64,000 bases of DNA from Candidatus Thorarchaeota archaeon (lineage in GTDB: Archaea > Asgardarchaeota > Thorarchaeia > Thorarchaeales > Thorarchaeaceae), in contig JAIZWL010000009.1 in the NCBI GenBank assembly GCA_021498125.1, forward strand, positions 1 through 64,000, in the 5' to 3' direction. The stretch's first letter is position 1. Every line of letters starts with the position of its first letter. Made by a program: the position numbers and the translations under genes. Below the pieces are notes generated by a model, which was not told the origin of the DNA, did no database searches, and was given only the letters and a program-made list of their open reading frames with translations. Shown here piece after piece: positions 1-8,289 of this stretch.

Positions 1-2456
1 TCAATCTGGGATCTTCTTCTGCGACATTTATTCAGATGAATTGTTTAATGATGAGTTTCGGGTGTTTCAATCCCCTCAATCTGGGATCTTCTTCTGCGAC
101 ATTCCACAACAGTTCTATAGAGAGAAACAAGGTCAAACTGTTTCAATCCCCTCAATCTGGGATCTTCTTCTGCGACCTGATTTCAACTTACAGGGGTAAA
201 GACAATGAACGAGAAGTTTCAATCCCCTCAATCTGGGATCTTCTTCTGCGACGGTGGGGATGCACTAGACTTATTGGCGGCTTTGTTACAGTTTCAATCC
301 CCTCAATCTGGGATCTTCTTCTGCGACCTTTATATGGCTATCAATGACATTCCGATAGCAACGGAGTTTCAATCCCCTCAATCTGGGATCTTCTTCTGCG
401 ACCTGATTTCAACTTACAGGGGTAAAGACAATGAACGAGAAGTTTCAATCCCCTCAATCTGGGATCTTCTTCTGCGACGATATAGATGAAACCACTCAGA
501 ATCCAATAACCCTATATAAGTTTCAATCCCCTCAATCTGGGATCTTCTTCTGCGACACAGGCTCCCGTGGCTATAGGATCTCCAGATATCCACCTCAATA
601 GTTTCAATCCCCTCAATCTGGGATCTTCTTCTGCGACTTCCCTATGCCGGGGCCCGTTAGGGCACCGCCTGGTTTCAATCCCCTCAATCTGGGATCTTCT
701 TCTGCGACTTGTGGCCACAGCGTTTCCAGCTATTTCGATCCTGATTCGTTTCAATCCCCTCAATCTGGGATCTTCTTCTGCGACTGCATACTGTTGATAT
801 GAGGGTAGCGGAAAGCCCTACATTGTTTCAATCCCCTCAATCTGGGATCTTCTTCTGCGACTTGAGTTGCATCTTGTGGCATCAGGATTACCATTTACGT
901 TTCAATCCCCTCAATCTGGGATCTTCTTCTGCGACAATCTAGCCCGTTGGGGCATGGCCCGAGATGAACCATCCTTGGTGTTTCAATCCCCTCAATCTGG
1001 GATCTTCTTCTGCGACACTTCAAAGCATCCAAGAGATGTAGAAAAATTCCTTATAGTTTCAATCCCCTCAATCTGGGATCTTCTTCTGCGACCAATATGT
1101 GAGAAGTGTGTGGTTATGTAGACAAATAGTTTCAATCCCCTCAATCTGGGATCTTCTTCTGCGACCTGCGTGATTTCGTCCCTTGCCAATTTCATTTGAA
1201 TTGCAGTTTCAATCCCTCAATCTGGGATCTTCTTCTGCGACAGGCCAATCATGGTTTTACGTATAGTCACCACGGAACGGTAAACGGTTTCAATCCCTCA
1301 ATCTGGGATCTTCTTCTCTGCGACATTGTAAGCGGGCCTGACCGTCTTCAAGGGAGCTGTGGACCTTTTGGTTTCAATCCCCTCAATCTGGGATCTTCTT
1401 CTGCGACCGTCATGGTCAATCTCATCCCTCTCACAGGGAAGATAGGTTTCAATCCCCTCAATCTGGGATCTTCTTCTGCGACTGGGTTTGTTTTGCATAT
1501 GGAGATTGATTCTCCGATTAAGTTTCAATCCCCTCAATCTGGGATCTTCTTCTGCGACTAATCGCCCATATGCAATAGTGTAATGTTCCATCGTGTCAGT
1601 TTCAATCCCCTCAATCTGGGATCTTCTTCTGCGACATTTATTCCAGATGAAGCGTTGAATGAAAGTTTCGCGGTGTTTCAATCCCCTCAATCTGGGATCT
1701 TCTTCTGCGACATTCCACAACAGTTCTATAGAGAGAAACAAGGTCAAACTGTTTCAATCCCCTCAATCTGGGATCTTCTTCTGCGACAAGGATGAGAAGC
1801 AACGGAATAGATTTGTGCTAGTCATGTTTCAATCCCCTCAATCTGGGATCTTCTTCTGCGACTTGGGTAAGGTTGGTGATGGAGCATTTCCACGCTCGAA
1901 GTTTCAATCCCCTCAATCTGGGATCTTCTTCTGCGACGAGAGAAGACCACTATTAAGTTATTTGGTAGCAGTCTTGTTTCAATCCCCTCAATCTGGGATC
2001 TTCTTCTGCGACTGTCCTCAAAGCGTTCCCGCGAAAATTGCTGTCGAGAAGGTTTCAATCCCCTCAATCTGGGATCTTCTTCTGCGACCCACTTCCACCC
2101 TCAAATGTGGGTTGCTACTTACGACGTTTCAATCCCCTCAATCTGGGATCTTCTTCTGCGACTCCACAACTGGTACACAGGGAATGAATAGTGTTGAGGC
2201 TGTTTCAATCCCCTCAATCTGGGATCTTCTTCTGCGACTATAACTATTTAGTAGGTAATTACATGAGAAATACGTTTCAATCCCCTCAATCTGGGATCTT
2301 CTTCTGCGACATTCATTAAGATGTGCATCAGTACTGATGCGTCTGTGTTTCAATCCCCTCAATCTGGGATCTTCTTCTGCGACTCCTCGGAATGGCTACG
2401 TTCTCGGCGGTGGTACGCAGTTTCAATCCCCTCAATCTGGGATCTTCTTCTGCGAC
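1..2456 (-). CRISPR. CRISPR array, 32 complete repeats plus one partial
   Basis: The direct repeat is 37 bases; on the plus strand it begins GTTTCAATCCCC and ends TCTTCTGCGAC. Complete copies begin at 64, 140, 216 and so on to 2420, and the copy at 1-25 is cut by the window edge, so the array continues to the left. The 32 spacers are 34-46 bases, mostly 36-40. Read on the minus strand the repeat ends in ATTGAAAC, the usual 8-base crRNA tag, so I infer transcription towards lower coordinates with the leader on the right. Two spacers occur twice: 101-139 equals 1712-1750, and 177-215 equals 403-441. Two repeats deviate in length (1206-1241 and 1287-1324). No cas gene lies in the window, so the subtype is not settled; this tag is common with type I-A, I-B and III systems. 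Confidence 0.99.
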
Positions 2457-2580
2457 TGGGGCCAAAACCCATGAAAAATAAGGAAAGGGGTCCTCATAAG
2501 TCTTTGTGGGGTGGTGCAATGTGGTGATGCCGATTTTGCAAGGTCCTTTATAAGGATCACCACACTTTATAAAGGGCAAC
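2457..2580 (-). promoter_or_regulatory. Putative CRISPR leader and promoter
   Basis: This sequence directly follows the last repeat, on the side where minus-strand transcription would begin. It holds a perfect palindromic TATA-like element CTTTATAAAG at 2565-2574 and a second TATA-like element CCTTTATAAGG at 2545-2555. An 8-base inverted repeat, GTGGTGAT at 2521-2528 and ATCACCAC at 2556-2563, brackets the second element. A TATA-like box here would start transcription about 65-90 bases before the first repeat, typical for archaeal leaders. The inverted repeat could be a spacer-integration or regulator site; that part is inference. From 2581 to 2770 I see no gene or clear signal. Confidence 0.7.
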
Positions 2581-2785
2581 CGTCCGCGACCCGAACACGG
2601 AATGGTCTGAGATAGATCGTGAGGATAGCGATTGTCGTCTGCTGATGGATCTCAACTGCGGGACGGGAGTGATATATGATCACGGAACTGGGTGGCGTTT
2701 AGCAGGTATTTTGTCGGGTGGTAGGGATGAGGGAACAGATAAATGGTAGTAACAATGAGTCAGGTACCGCGAGGTGTGTGCAGAA

Positions 2786-3769
2786 ATGAGAGTTCTGGTT
2801 ACCGGAGCAAGCGGATTTATCGGTCGGCGATTATTGGGTCGCCTTGTTGAGGAAGGCCACGAGGTCTATGCGTTCGTACGCAGGACGAGTAACACGCAGA
2901 ATTTTCCTGATGGCGTAGAGATTCGGGAGGGTGATCTGCTGGATGCGCCTTCGATGGAGGCGGCTGTCAAGGACATGGAGGCGGTGCTTCATTTAGCGGC
3001 GTACTTTGACTTCTACCCGAGCGATGTTGATCTCCTGTACAAGGTCAATGTTGATGGGACGCGGAACCTGATGAACGCCTGTATCGGGACCAGTGTTGAA
3101 CGTTTCATCTATTGTTCGACGACCGAAACCATAGGCCCCGTCCGCTATCCGCCGGGCAATGAGGATACCGAGTTGAGACCCCAGTTCGATTACGGGCAGA
3201 GCAAGGTCATGGCGGAGAAGATCGTGCGGGAGATCTCGCGGGACACGGGACTGACGCATATTATTCTGCGGCCGACCGGAGTCACAGGTGAGGGTGATCT
3301 CTATACTGGGTACGAGTTGATCAAGGCCATCAATGATGGTGCGATTCCCATACTTCCTGGCAGTGGCGAGAGGCACATCATGTACACATACGTGGGTGAC
3401 GTGGTCAACGGATTTGCGATGGCCCTGACATCCAAGAGTGCAGGGAACAACACGTTGATCCTCTGTCCTGATGAGCCGATGAAGTACAAGGACTTGATAC
3501 CGTTCATTGCTGACACTCTTGGTGTTGAACCTCCGAAGAGGCGAGTTCCGGTATCAGTGGCCAAGTTGGGTATTGCGTTGATGAGTCCATTCAAGAATCG
3601 TGGGCGGACGACATTTTTGTGGCACACTAAGACGATTGAGAGTATGGACCAAGACCGATGGTACACGAACGAGAAGGCGAAGCGTCTTCTTGGTTGGTCT
3701 CCAGAGTTATCGATGCAGGAGGCTATTCGAAGAGCCATCACTTGGTACAAAGAGAATGATTACCTGTAG
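2786..3769 (+). CDS. NAD(P)-dependent epimerase/dehydratase (extended SDR)
   Basis: This is an extended short-chain dehydrogenase/reductase of 327 residues, a normal length. The N-terminal Rossmann motif TGASGFIG is at residues 6-13 and the catalytic YxxxK pair is Y136/K140 (YGQSK), with the usual CSTTE segment upstream. The middle section resembles the dihydroflavonol reductase and 3-beta-hydroxysteroid dehydrogenase branch as well as sugar epimerases, so the substrate cannot be named. I chose the ATG at 2786 because GAGGTG at 2771-2776 is well placed before it; an in-frame GTG at 2774 would overlap that site. The next gene, a transporter, starts 15 bases after the stop, so the two are probably co-transcribed. 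Confidence 0.92.
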   Translation: MRVLVTGASGFIGRRLLGRLVEEGHEVYAFVRRTSNTQNFPDGVEIREGDLLDAPSMEAAVKDMEAVLHLAAYFDFYPSDVDLLYKVNVDGTRNLMNACIGTSVERFIYCSTTETIGPVRYPPGNEDTELRPQFDYGQSKVMAEKIVREISRDTGLTHIILRPTGVTGEGDLYTGYELIKAINDGAIPILPGSGERHIMYTYVGDVVNGFAMALTSKSAGNNTLILCPDEPMKYKDLIPFIADTLGVEPPKRRVPVSVAKLGIALMSPFKNRGRTTFLWHTKTIESMDQDRWYTNEKAKRLLGWSPELSMQEAIRRAITWYKENDYL

Positions 3770-3783
3770 AGGAGAGAATCACC

Positions 3784-5382
3784 TTGGACCCCTTGATAGG
3801 ACTACTACTGATCATAACACCGATAGTGCTAGCATTTCTGATGCTGATCGTTCTCAAGAAAGCGGCCGATGTCACTGGAGTGGTCGTCTGGCTCGTGACG
3901 CTCGTCATTGCAGTCGTTGCTTTCCAGACTGATATCGGAGTCGCACTGGTATCCAGCGTTGCGGGAATTGTCAAGTCCTTTCCGATCTCGCTGATGGTTG
4001 CAACATCCATTCTAATGATGACCTACATGCAGGAGACCGGATCACTTCAGCGTCTCATTGTGTTCTTTAAGACGCTGGGTGGCGGGAGCAAACCGATGCA
4101 GGTGATGCTCATCAGCCTTGGCCTTGGTCTGTTCTTGGTCGGTATCGGCGCAACGCCAGTCACTATGTTGCCACCTGTCATGCTGGCTCTGGGCTTTTCC
4201 CCCTTGGTGGCTGTGGCCCTTCCTTCGATCGGATACGATCCTCTCACGACCTTTGCCTTGCTAGGAGTTCCTGTCAAGGTCTTTGTCGGAGAGTACAATC
4301 AGGCATCTGGAGCCGCCCTCACGCTCTCTCAGGCAGGTGAGGTCTTTGCCATGTTCATGCCCGTAATCACCACAGGGATTGCTATCTCAATGCTCTGGAT
4401 TGCTGGTGGTCGCAAGTTGCTCTTTCAGAAAGAGAGTCTGTTCTTGGCAATCATAAGTGGTGTGACCGCTGGAGGGGTTGCGATCGTTGCGAACAGTCCT
4501 CTTGTTCATCAGACGATTCTCACGAATGTCTATGCTGGAGCAGCAGTCATCTTTGTACTGTATGCATACACGCGCCTCCAAGGCAAATCGATCATTGATC
4601 GTAGCGGGCTCGACGAGAAGGACCACGAGGTCGAGCAGAACATGAGACTGCGGAAGGCCAGTATTCCGTGGACGATTCTTGTCATTCTCTGTCTGGCGAC
4701 GACTTTGATAGAACCGATCAGGACTCTGCTGATGGTTCAGCTTGATTGGGTCGTTCAGGTCGGACCCTATCCTCATCCTATTAGTACGAAGATCTTGTGG
4801 CAGGCTTACACCCTGATGTTCATCGCGCTCATCCTATCATTTCCGTTCTTCAAGCATGACAATGATACCATGAAGCGCACCTTTTCCAAGTTCATGCAAC
4901 GTGCTCCACGCCCCGTGCTTGCTGCGGCCATCTTCTTTGCGATGGCTGAGGTGATGAACTACAGCGGGTATATTCCCAGCCCCACTGGTTGGGTGGAGCC
5001 CAGCGACCCAAGCAATAACATGATCTATCTCTTGGCCTCGATGACTTCGGCGACACTCGGTTCCACGTATCCCGTGACAGCTGCATTTCTTGGTCTGCTT
5101 GCTGGATTCATCTCCGGTTCGGAGACCTCTGCTATTGCTATGTTCACCCGATATCACTATGAGGCAAGCTCGATGATCGGTGCGAATGCGGTGGTTGTTG
5201 CCGCCTCGAATGGTATAGGTGGCGGTCTCGCAAGTGTGATCAGTCCTGCGAAGATACAAAACGCGGCGGCGGTCATTGATGAGATAGGTATCGAGGGTGA
5301 AGTGATTCGGTATGGTGCTGTGGTCGCAGTACTCATGACTGTGGCCGTTGCAATACTGACGATGCTATGGGCCTTCGCGTGA
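3784..5382 (+). CDS. lctP: L-lactate permease family transporter
   Basis: This 532-residue polytopic membrane protein has about 12 hydrophobic segments, close to the usual 530-560 residues of the LctP/LldP family of lactate and glycolate permeases. Family-typical stretches include VGIGATPVTMLPP near residue 120, SIGYDPLTTFALLG near residue 150, and a C-terminal segment with SGSETSA, NGIGGGLASVISP and an EGEVIRY-like end. It would import small hydroxy or keto acids across the cytoplasmic membrane, probably with protons. The start is TTG at 3784, preceded by AGGAGAG directly after the stop of the reductase gene. A hairpin terminator follows at 5409-5431. The exact substrate is inferred from the family only. 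Confidence 0.88.
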   Translation: MDPLIGLLLIITPIVLAFLMLIVLKKAADVTGVVVWLVTLVIAVVAFQTDIGVALVSSVAGIVKSFPISLMVATSILMMTYMQETGSLQRLIVFFKTLGGGSKPMQVMLISLGLGLFLVGIGATPVTMLPPVMLALGFSPLVAVALPSIGYDPLTTFALLGVPVKVFVGEYNQASGAALTLSQAGEVFAMFMPVITTGIAISMLWIAGGRKLLFQKESLFLAIISGVTAGGVAIVANSPLVHQTILTNVYAGAAVIFVLYAYTRLQGKSIIDRSGLDEKDHEVEQNMRLRKASIPWTILVILCLATTLIEPIRTLLMVQLDWVVQVGPYPHPISTKILWQAYTLMFIALILSFPFFKHDNDTMKRTFSKFMQRAPRPVLAAAIFFAMAEVMNYSGYIPSPTGWVEPSDPSNNMIYLLASMTSATLGSTYPVTAAFLGLLAGFISGSETSAIAMFTRYHYEASSMIGANAVVVAASNGIGGGLASVISPAKIQNAAAVIDEIGIEGEVIRYGAVVAVLMTVAVAILTMLWAFA

Positions 5383-5408
5383 CGATTTTATTTAGAGCAT
5401 GGTATTGA

Positions 5409-5431
5409 AGAGCCGCAACTACCGCGGCTCT
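5409..5431 (+). terminator. Hairpin terminator after the permease gene
   Basis: A perfect 8-base inverted repeat, AGAGCCGC and GCGGCTCT, is separated by a 7-base loop. It lies 26 bases after the permease stop and is followed by an AT-rich run with several T residues. Archaea do not strictly need hairpins for termination, so the role is inferred from position. The rest of the gap, to 5643, shows nothing further. Confidence 0.65.
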
Positions 5432-5643
5432 ATTATATTATTTAGATTGGGGGTGGGATCACAAGCTGAAATGCGATATGGCTCATATTGCGTGTTTGCT
5501 GTCTTGTAGGCGATCCACGTTTGAATGCGTTGCTCTGGTGCAGGCGAGTAAAGACAATCGATCTGTACCATCATCTTTGCCTATCGGAGAGTTGGTCAAG
5601 TATGATCTCTAAGGTACGTGATGATGTGTGCACGTGCGCTTGA

Positions 5644-7422
5644 CTACTTTTGTGTAGATTGAAAGTCCTTGAGATAGATGACAAATGCACCTATTGCAAG
5701 TAGTAATCCCCAGGCCACATCTAAATTTGCGACAAGCATGGTTATGATCGAGATGGCTACAGGAAGCGTGAGTAACACGGTGAAGGTCCGCTCATTGAAT
5801 TTATTTATATACTTACAATAGATCCAATAGATGACGGGCAACCACAAGAGGGCCTCGATGAGTATAGTGGTCGGGGACAGCGGAGGAGACCAAAAGATCG
5901 CAAACTCGCTCGTGCTAAATGTCAGCATTAGATTCAGAGCGATGAATATCAGTTCAGTCTTTTCACCAAGTAGGCCTCCTGCGAAGTATGATTGGTGCAG
6001 TCCATACCATGGTGTGAGATAACTGAGTAGCAAGAGTGTTATTGATAAGTTGCCTTTTTTACTGAGGAACGATCTCAACTTGAATGGTGCTGCTGCGCGT
6101 TGAAGGTGAACCATCAGGACAACGAGAATGCTTATTGTGAATACAACCAAGAACAGTGATCCCGCGGACATGCCAAATCCTGCAAAATCAAAGATCGGCC
6201 AATGCACGCTGAGTCTCCATGTGTAGCTTGCATTGATGGGTGTGTAGCTCTGGTACCAATACACGTGATCAGAACTCTTTACGGTCAGTAGCACAGAGAT
6301 TATCGTGACGATGTCTGGGAGATAGACAAAATCGGGTACCATGGTCGGTGAGCGTGCTATTCTGTGATAGATGCTGTCTACGGCATCCTCGCCGAAGATC
6401 ATCCATTCCAGTGATTTCTTGGGCGCGATGTCGAGATATAATCGGGTCGTAGGGACCGTTACTTCAATTGCTCGACTTGTGGTCTGAGATGTGGTGAAAT
6501 TGAATGTCTGACTCGTGGCCAGAAAGCAACCTCCTCTGTGCCATCCGAAACTGCATTGAAAGGTGTCTATGGGTAGATACACGGTGTCGTTGACGCGACG
6601 AGGATAAATCAGTGCAGAAGTGCTGGTCGTGTTCAAGGTCATGTTCAGTCCGGGCCAAATGGCAAGATTTCTACTTGCCGAGTTATTAAATATATTTTCC
6701 CCGTCGCTACTCAATACATTCAAAGTTGCCGGGATTAGAGGCTGAGTTGCATGAGCCGTGACTGTGACTGATTCGATCTTTATGGTTGCACTGGTTTCGA
6801 TATCAATAGTGACATAGAACCCGATCATACATGCCCACTGTTCTGTCAATAGTCGAGTCTCACTGACTGGTGCATCTACTGTGACCTCGAACGTGCCGGG
6901 TTCTTGAAATCGAGTAGTGTTTTCATCACTTGAGATGTCGGTCCATTTATTCTGAAGGCTTGATTCTAGAGCGATCTTACAGGCACCTGCCAATAGCCGT
7001 CCTTGAATGGTGACTCTGAGTGAATCGAGAAACTCAATGGGCACGTTTATTCTATTTCCAAACGTGAGCCGACTATTAACAATCTCGAATGTGGAACCGT
7101 TTTGATCTATGCCGTATCTAATAATATTTGATCGGCCAAATGAGAGGGGACTTGAATCGAGTTTCCACTCGTCGGTCGCACGAAACGGCTCGGCTCTAAA
7201 TAGTTCTAATGATGTCTTGGCGGGACTTGCATGAAGTGGAGTGATCTGGTAGTCGCTTTTGGCCTCGTTGGTTCCTATGTTGAAAACTCCAGATTCCGGT
7301 GTGATTGGATTCTGGGTCATGACTACAATTGTTGCGCTGACTAGAGCTGCACAGATGATCCCAATTGCGCAGGCTTGGTATATCCTCCGCTTTGTTGCAG
7401 TACGAGATTGGACTATTGACAT
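5644..7422 (-). CDS. Large membrane protein of unknown function
   Basis: The 592-residue product begins with a basic segment and one hydrophobic helix (about residues 13-36). A long, probably extracellular, beta-rich region of about 370 residues follows, rich in Ser/Thr and possible N-glycosylation sites. About six membrane helices occupy residues 400-585, and the end is short and hydrophilic. I recognise no enzymatic motif. The winged-helix membrane protein at 7622-8098 lies upstream on the same strand, 199 bases away, and may regulate or work with it. Function unknown; the gene is real by length, the membrane pattern and lack of a competing frame. Confidence 0.8.
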   Translation of the reverse strand: MSIVQSRTATKRRIYQACAIGIICAALVSATIVVMTQNPITPESGVFNIGTNEAKSDYQITPLHASPAKTSLELFRAEPFRATDEWKLDSSPLSFGRSNIIRYGIDQNGSTFEIVNSRLTFGNRINVPIEFLDSLRVTIQGRLLAGACKIALESSLQNKWTDISSDENTTRFQEPGTFEVTVDAPVSETRLLTEQWACMIGFYVTIDIETSATIKIESVTVTAHATQPLIPATLNVLSSDGENIFNNSASRNLAIWPGLNMTLNTTSTSALIYPRRVNDTVYLPIDTFQCSFGWHRGGCFLATSQTFNFTTSQTTSRAIEVTVPTTRLYLDIAPKKSLEWMIFGEDAVDSIYHRIARSPTMVPDFVYLPDIVTIISVLLTVKSSDHVYWYQSYTPINASYTWRLSVHWPIFDFAGFGMSAGSLFLVVFTISILVVLMVHLQRAAAPFKLRSFLSKKGNLSITLLLLSYLTPWYGLHQSYFAGGLLGEKTELIFIALNLMLTFSTSEFAIFWSPPLSPTTILIEALLWLPVIYWIYCKYINKFNERTFTVLLTLPVAISIITMLVANLDVAWGLLLAIGAFVIYLKDFQSTQK

Positions 7423-7500
7423 CGCTCTCGGGACTCACTACAGTCAAAATGAATAATAGTCTAAGTTTTAGACCACAGTTGGTTACACCGGGCACTCATG

Positions 7501-7520
7501 GGTCACAAACGGTCACAAAC
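7501..7520. repeat. Tandem 10-base direct repeat in intergenic region
   Basis: GGTCACAAAC occurs twice in immediate succession. It lies in the 199-base gap between the winged-helix gene (7622-8098) and the large membrane protein gene, upstream of the latter on the minus strand. Two head-to-tail copies about one helical turn apart could be an operator. No experimental evidence is available. Confidence 0.4.
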
Positions 7521-7621
7521 AGTTTCACGCCAGTAGCCTCCCGCCAACGGTAATGATCAAGATTACTTCTAGTTCTTAATTGAACCAAATAATACTTGAC
7601 CGGACTACTGATATAAGTGGA

Positions 7622-8098
7622 TCATACGAGACCTCGCCACAGTCGATATACTTCGGTCCAGAGGAAGACCATTGCAGAGATTCCTATCGTGAGGGCAAAG
7701 ACGGAGTGAACCGAGTAATCGACCACCCCAAGAACCAAGTAAAGTAGTACGAGACCTGTGATGAATGAGGCATATATCACATTTCGGGGTATTGCTCTAT
7801 ATCCTACATAGATGTAGTTGTTTAGAAATCCGAGATTCGCTTCTGGCCAGATCTGATATTCTCCGTCAAGGGTCCGTTCCACGAGATTATAGTCGATCAA
7901 TTTGTCGAGATGGTAGATTGCGACACTGTGACTACTTAGGTTGAGTTGTCGAGCAATATCGCGAGGACCTACTGGCCCTCTATTCCCAAGTAACATGATA
8001 AGCACACGCCACGTAGTGGGTCCTAATTGAAGGACCAATGGCAATTGTTCTCCCTCAGACTTTCGTGACCGCATCTCTATCATTCTATTGGGCATCAT
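7622..8098 (-). CDS. Membrane-anchored winged-helix regulator-like protein
   Basis: This protein of about 158 residues has an ArsR/MarR-like winged-helix domain at about residues 25-90, with GPRDIARQLNLSSHSVAIYHLDKL as helix-turn-helix and recognition helix and a beta-wing ending EYQIWPE. Two hydrophobic segments (about 106-126 and 130-148) should anchor it in the membrane. Such one-component, membrane-attached transcription factors are common in archaea. The likely target is the adjacent membrane protein gene or itself, which is inference from position. There are in-frame ATG codons at the first, second and sixth residues, so the exact start is uncertain. Confidence 0.8.
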   Translation of the reverse strand: MMPNRMIEMRSRKSEGEQLPLVLQLGPTTWRVLIMLLGNRGPVGPRDIARQLNLSSHSVAIYHLDKLIDYNLVERTLDGEYQIWPEANLGFLNNYIYVGYRAIPRNVIYASFITGLVLLYLVLGVVDYSVHSVFALTIGISAMVFLWTEVYRLWRGLV

Positions 8099-8289
8099 TG
8101 TTTGGCAATAATTTTATCGATTCTTCTGTTCATCTGTCGTCTAAACATTCGAGCAGAAAGAGGGGAGGTCTCCTTGGACTACTCTCTACATATGTCGTAT
8201 TTTGAAGAGAGTGTATGGTTAGTCTAGACTTGCTTGGGAAATTGTTTTGAGGCACGACGTCTCTCTATTGTTCTACGACCTACCGGAGA

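Noticed and set aside
36-2579. Open frames on both strands through the array, with recurring peptides such as FNPLNLGSSSAT
   Set aside because: They are translations of the CRISPR repeat and spacers, not proteins.
5432-5643. Possible structured RNA or tRNA after the permease
   Set aside because: I could find no cloverleaf, TTCGA arm or CCA-like end.
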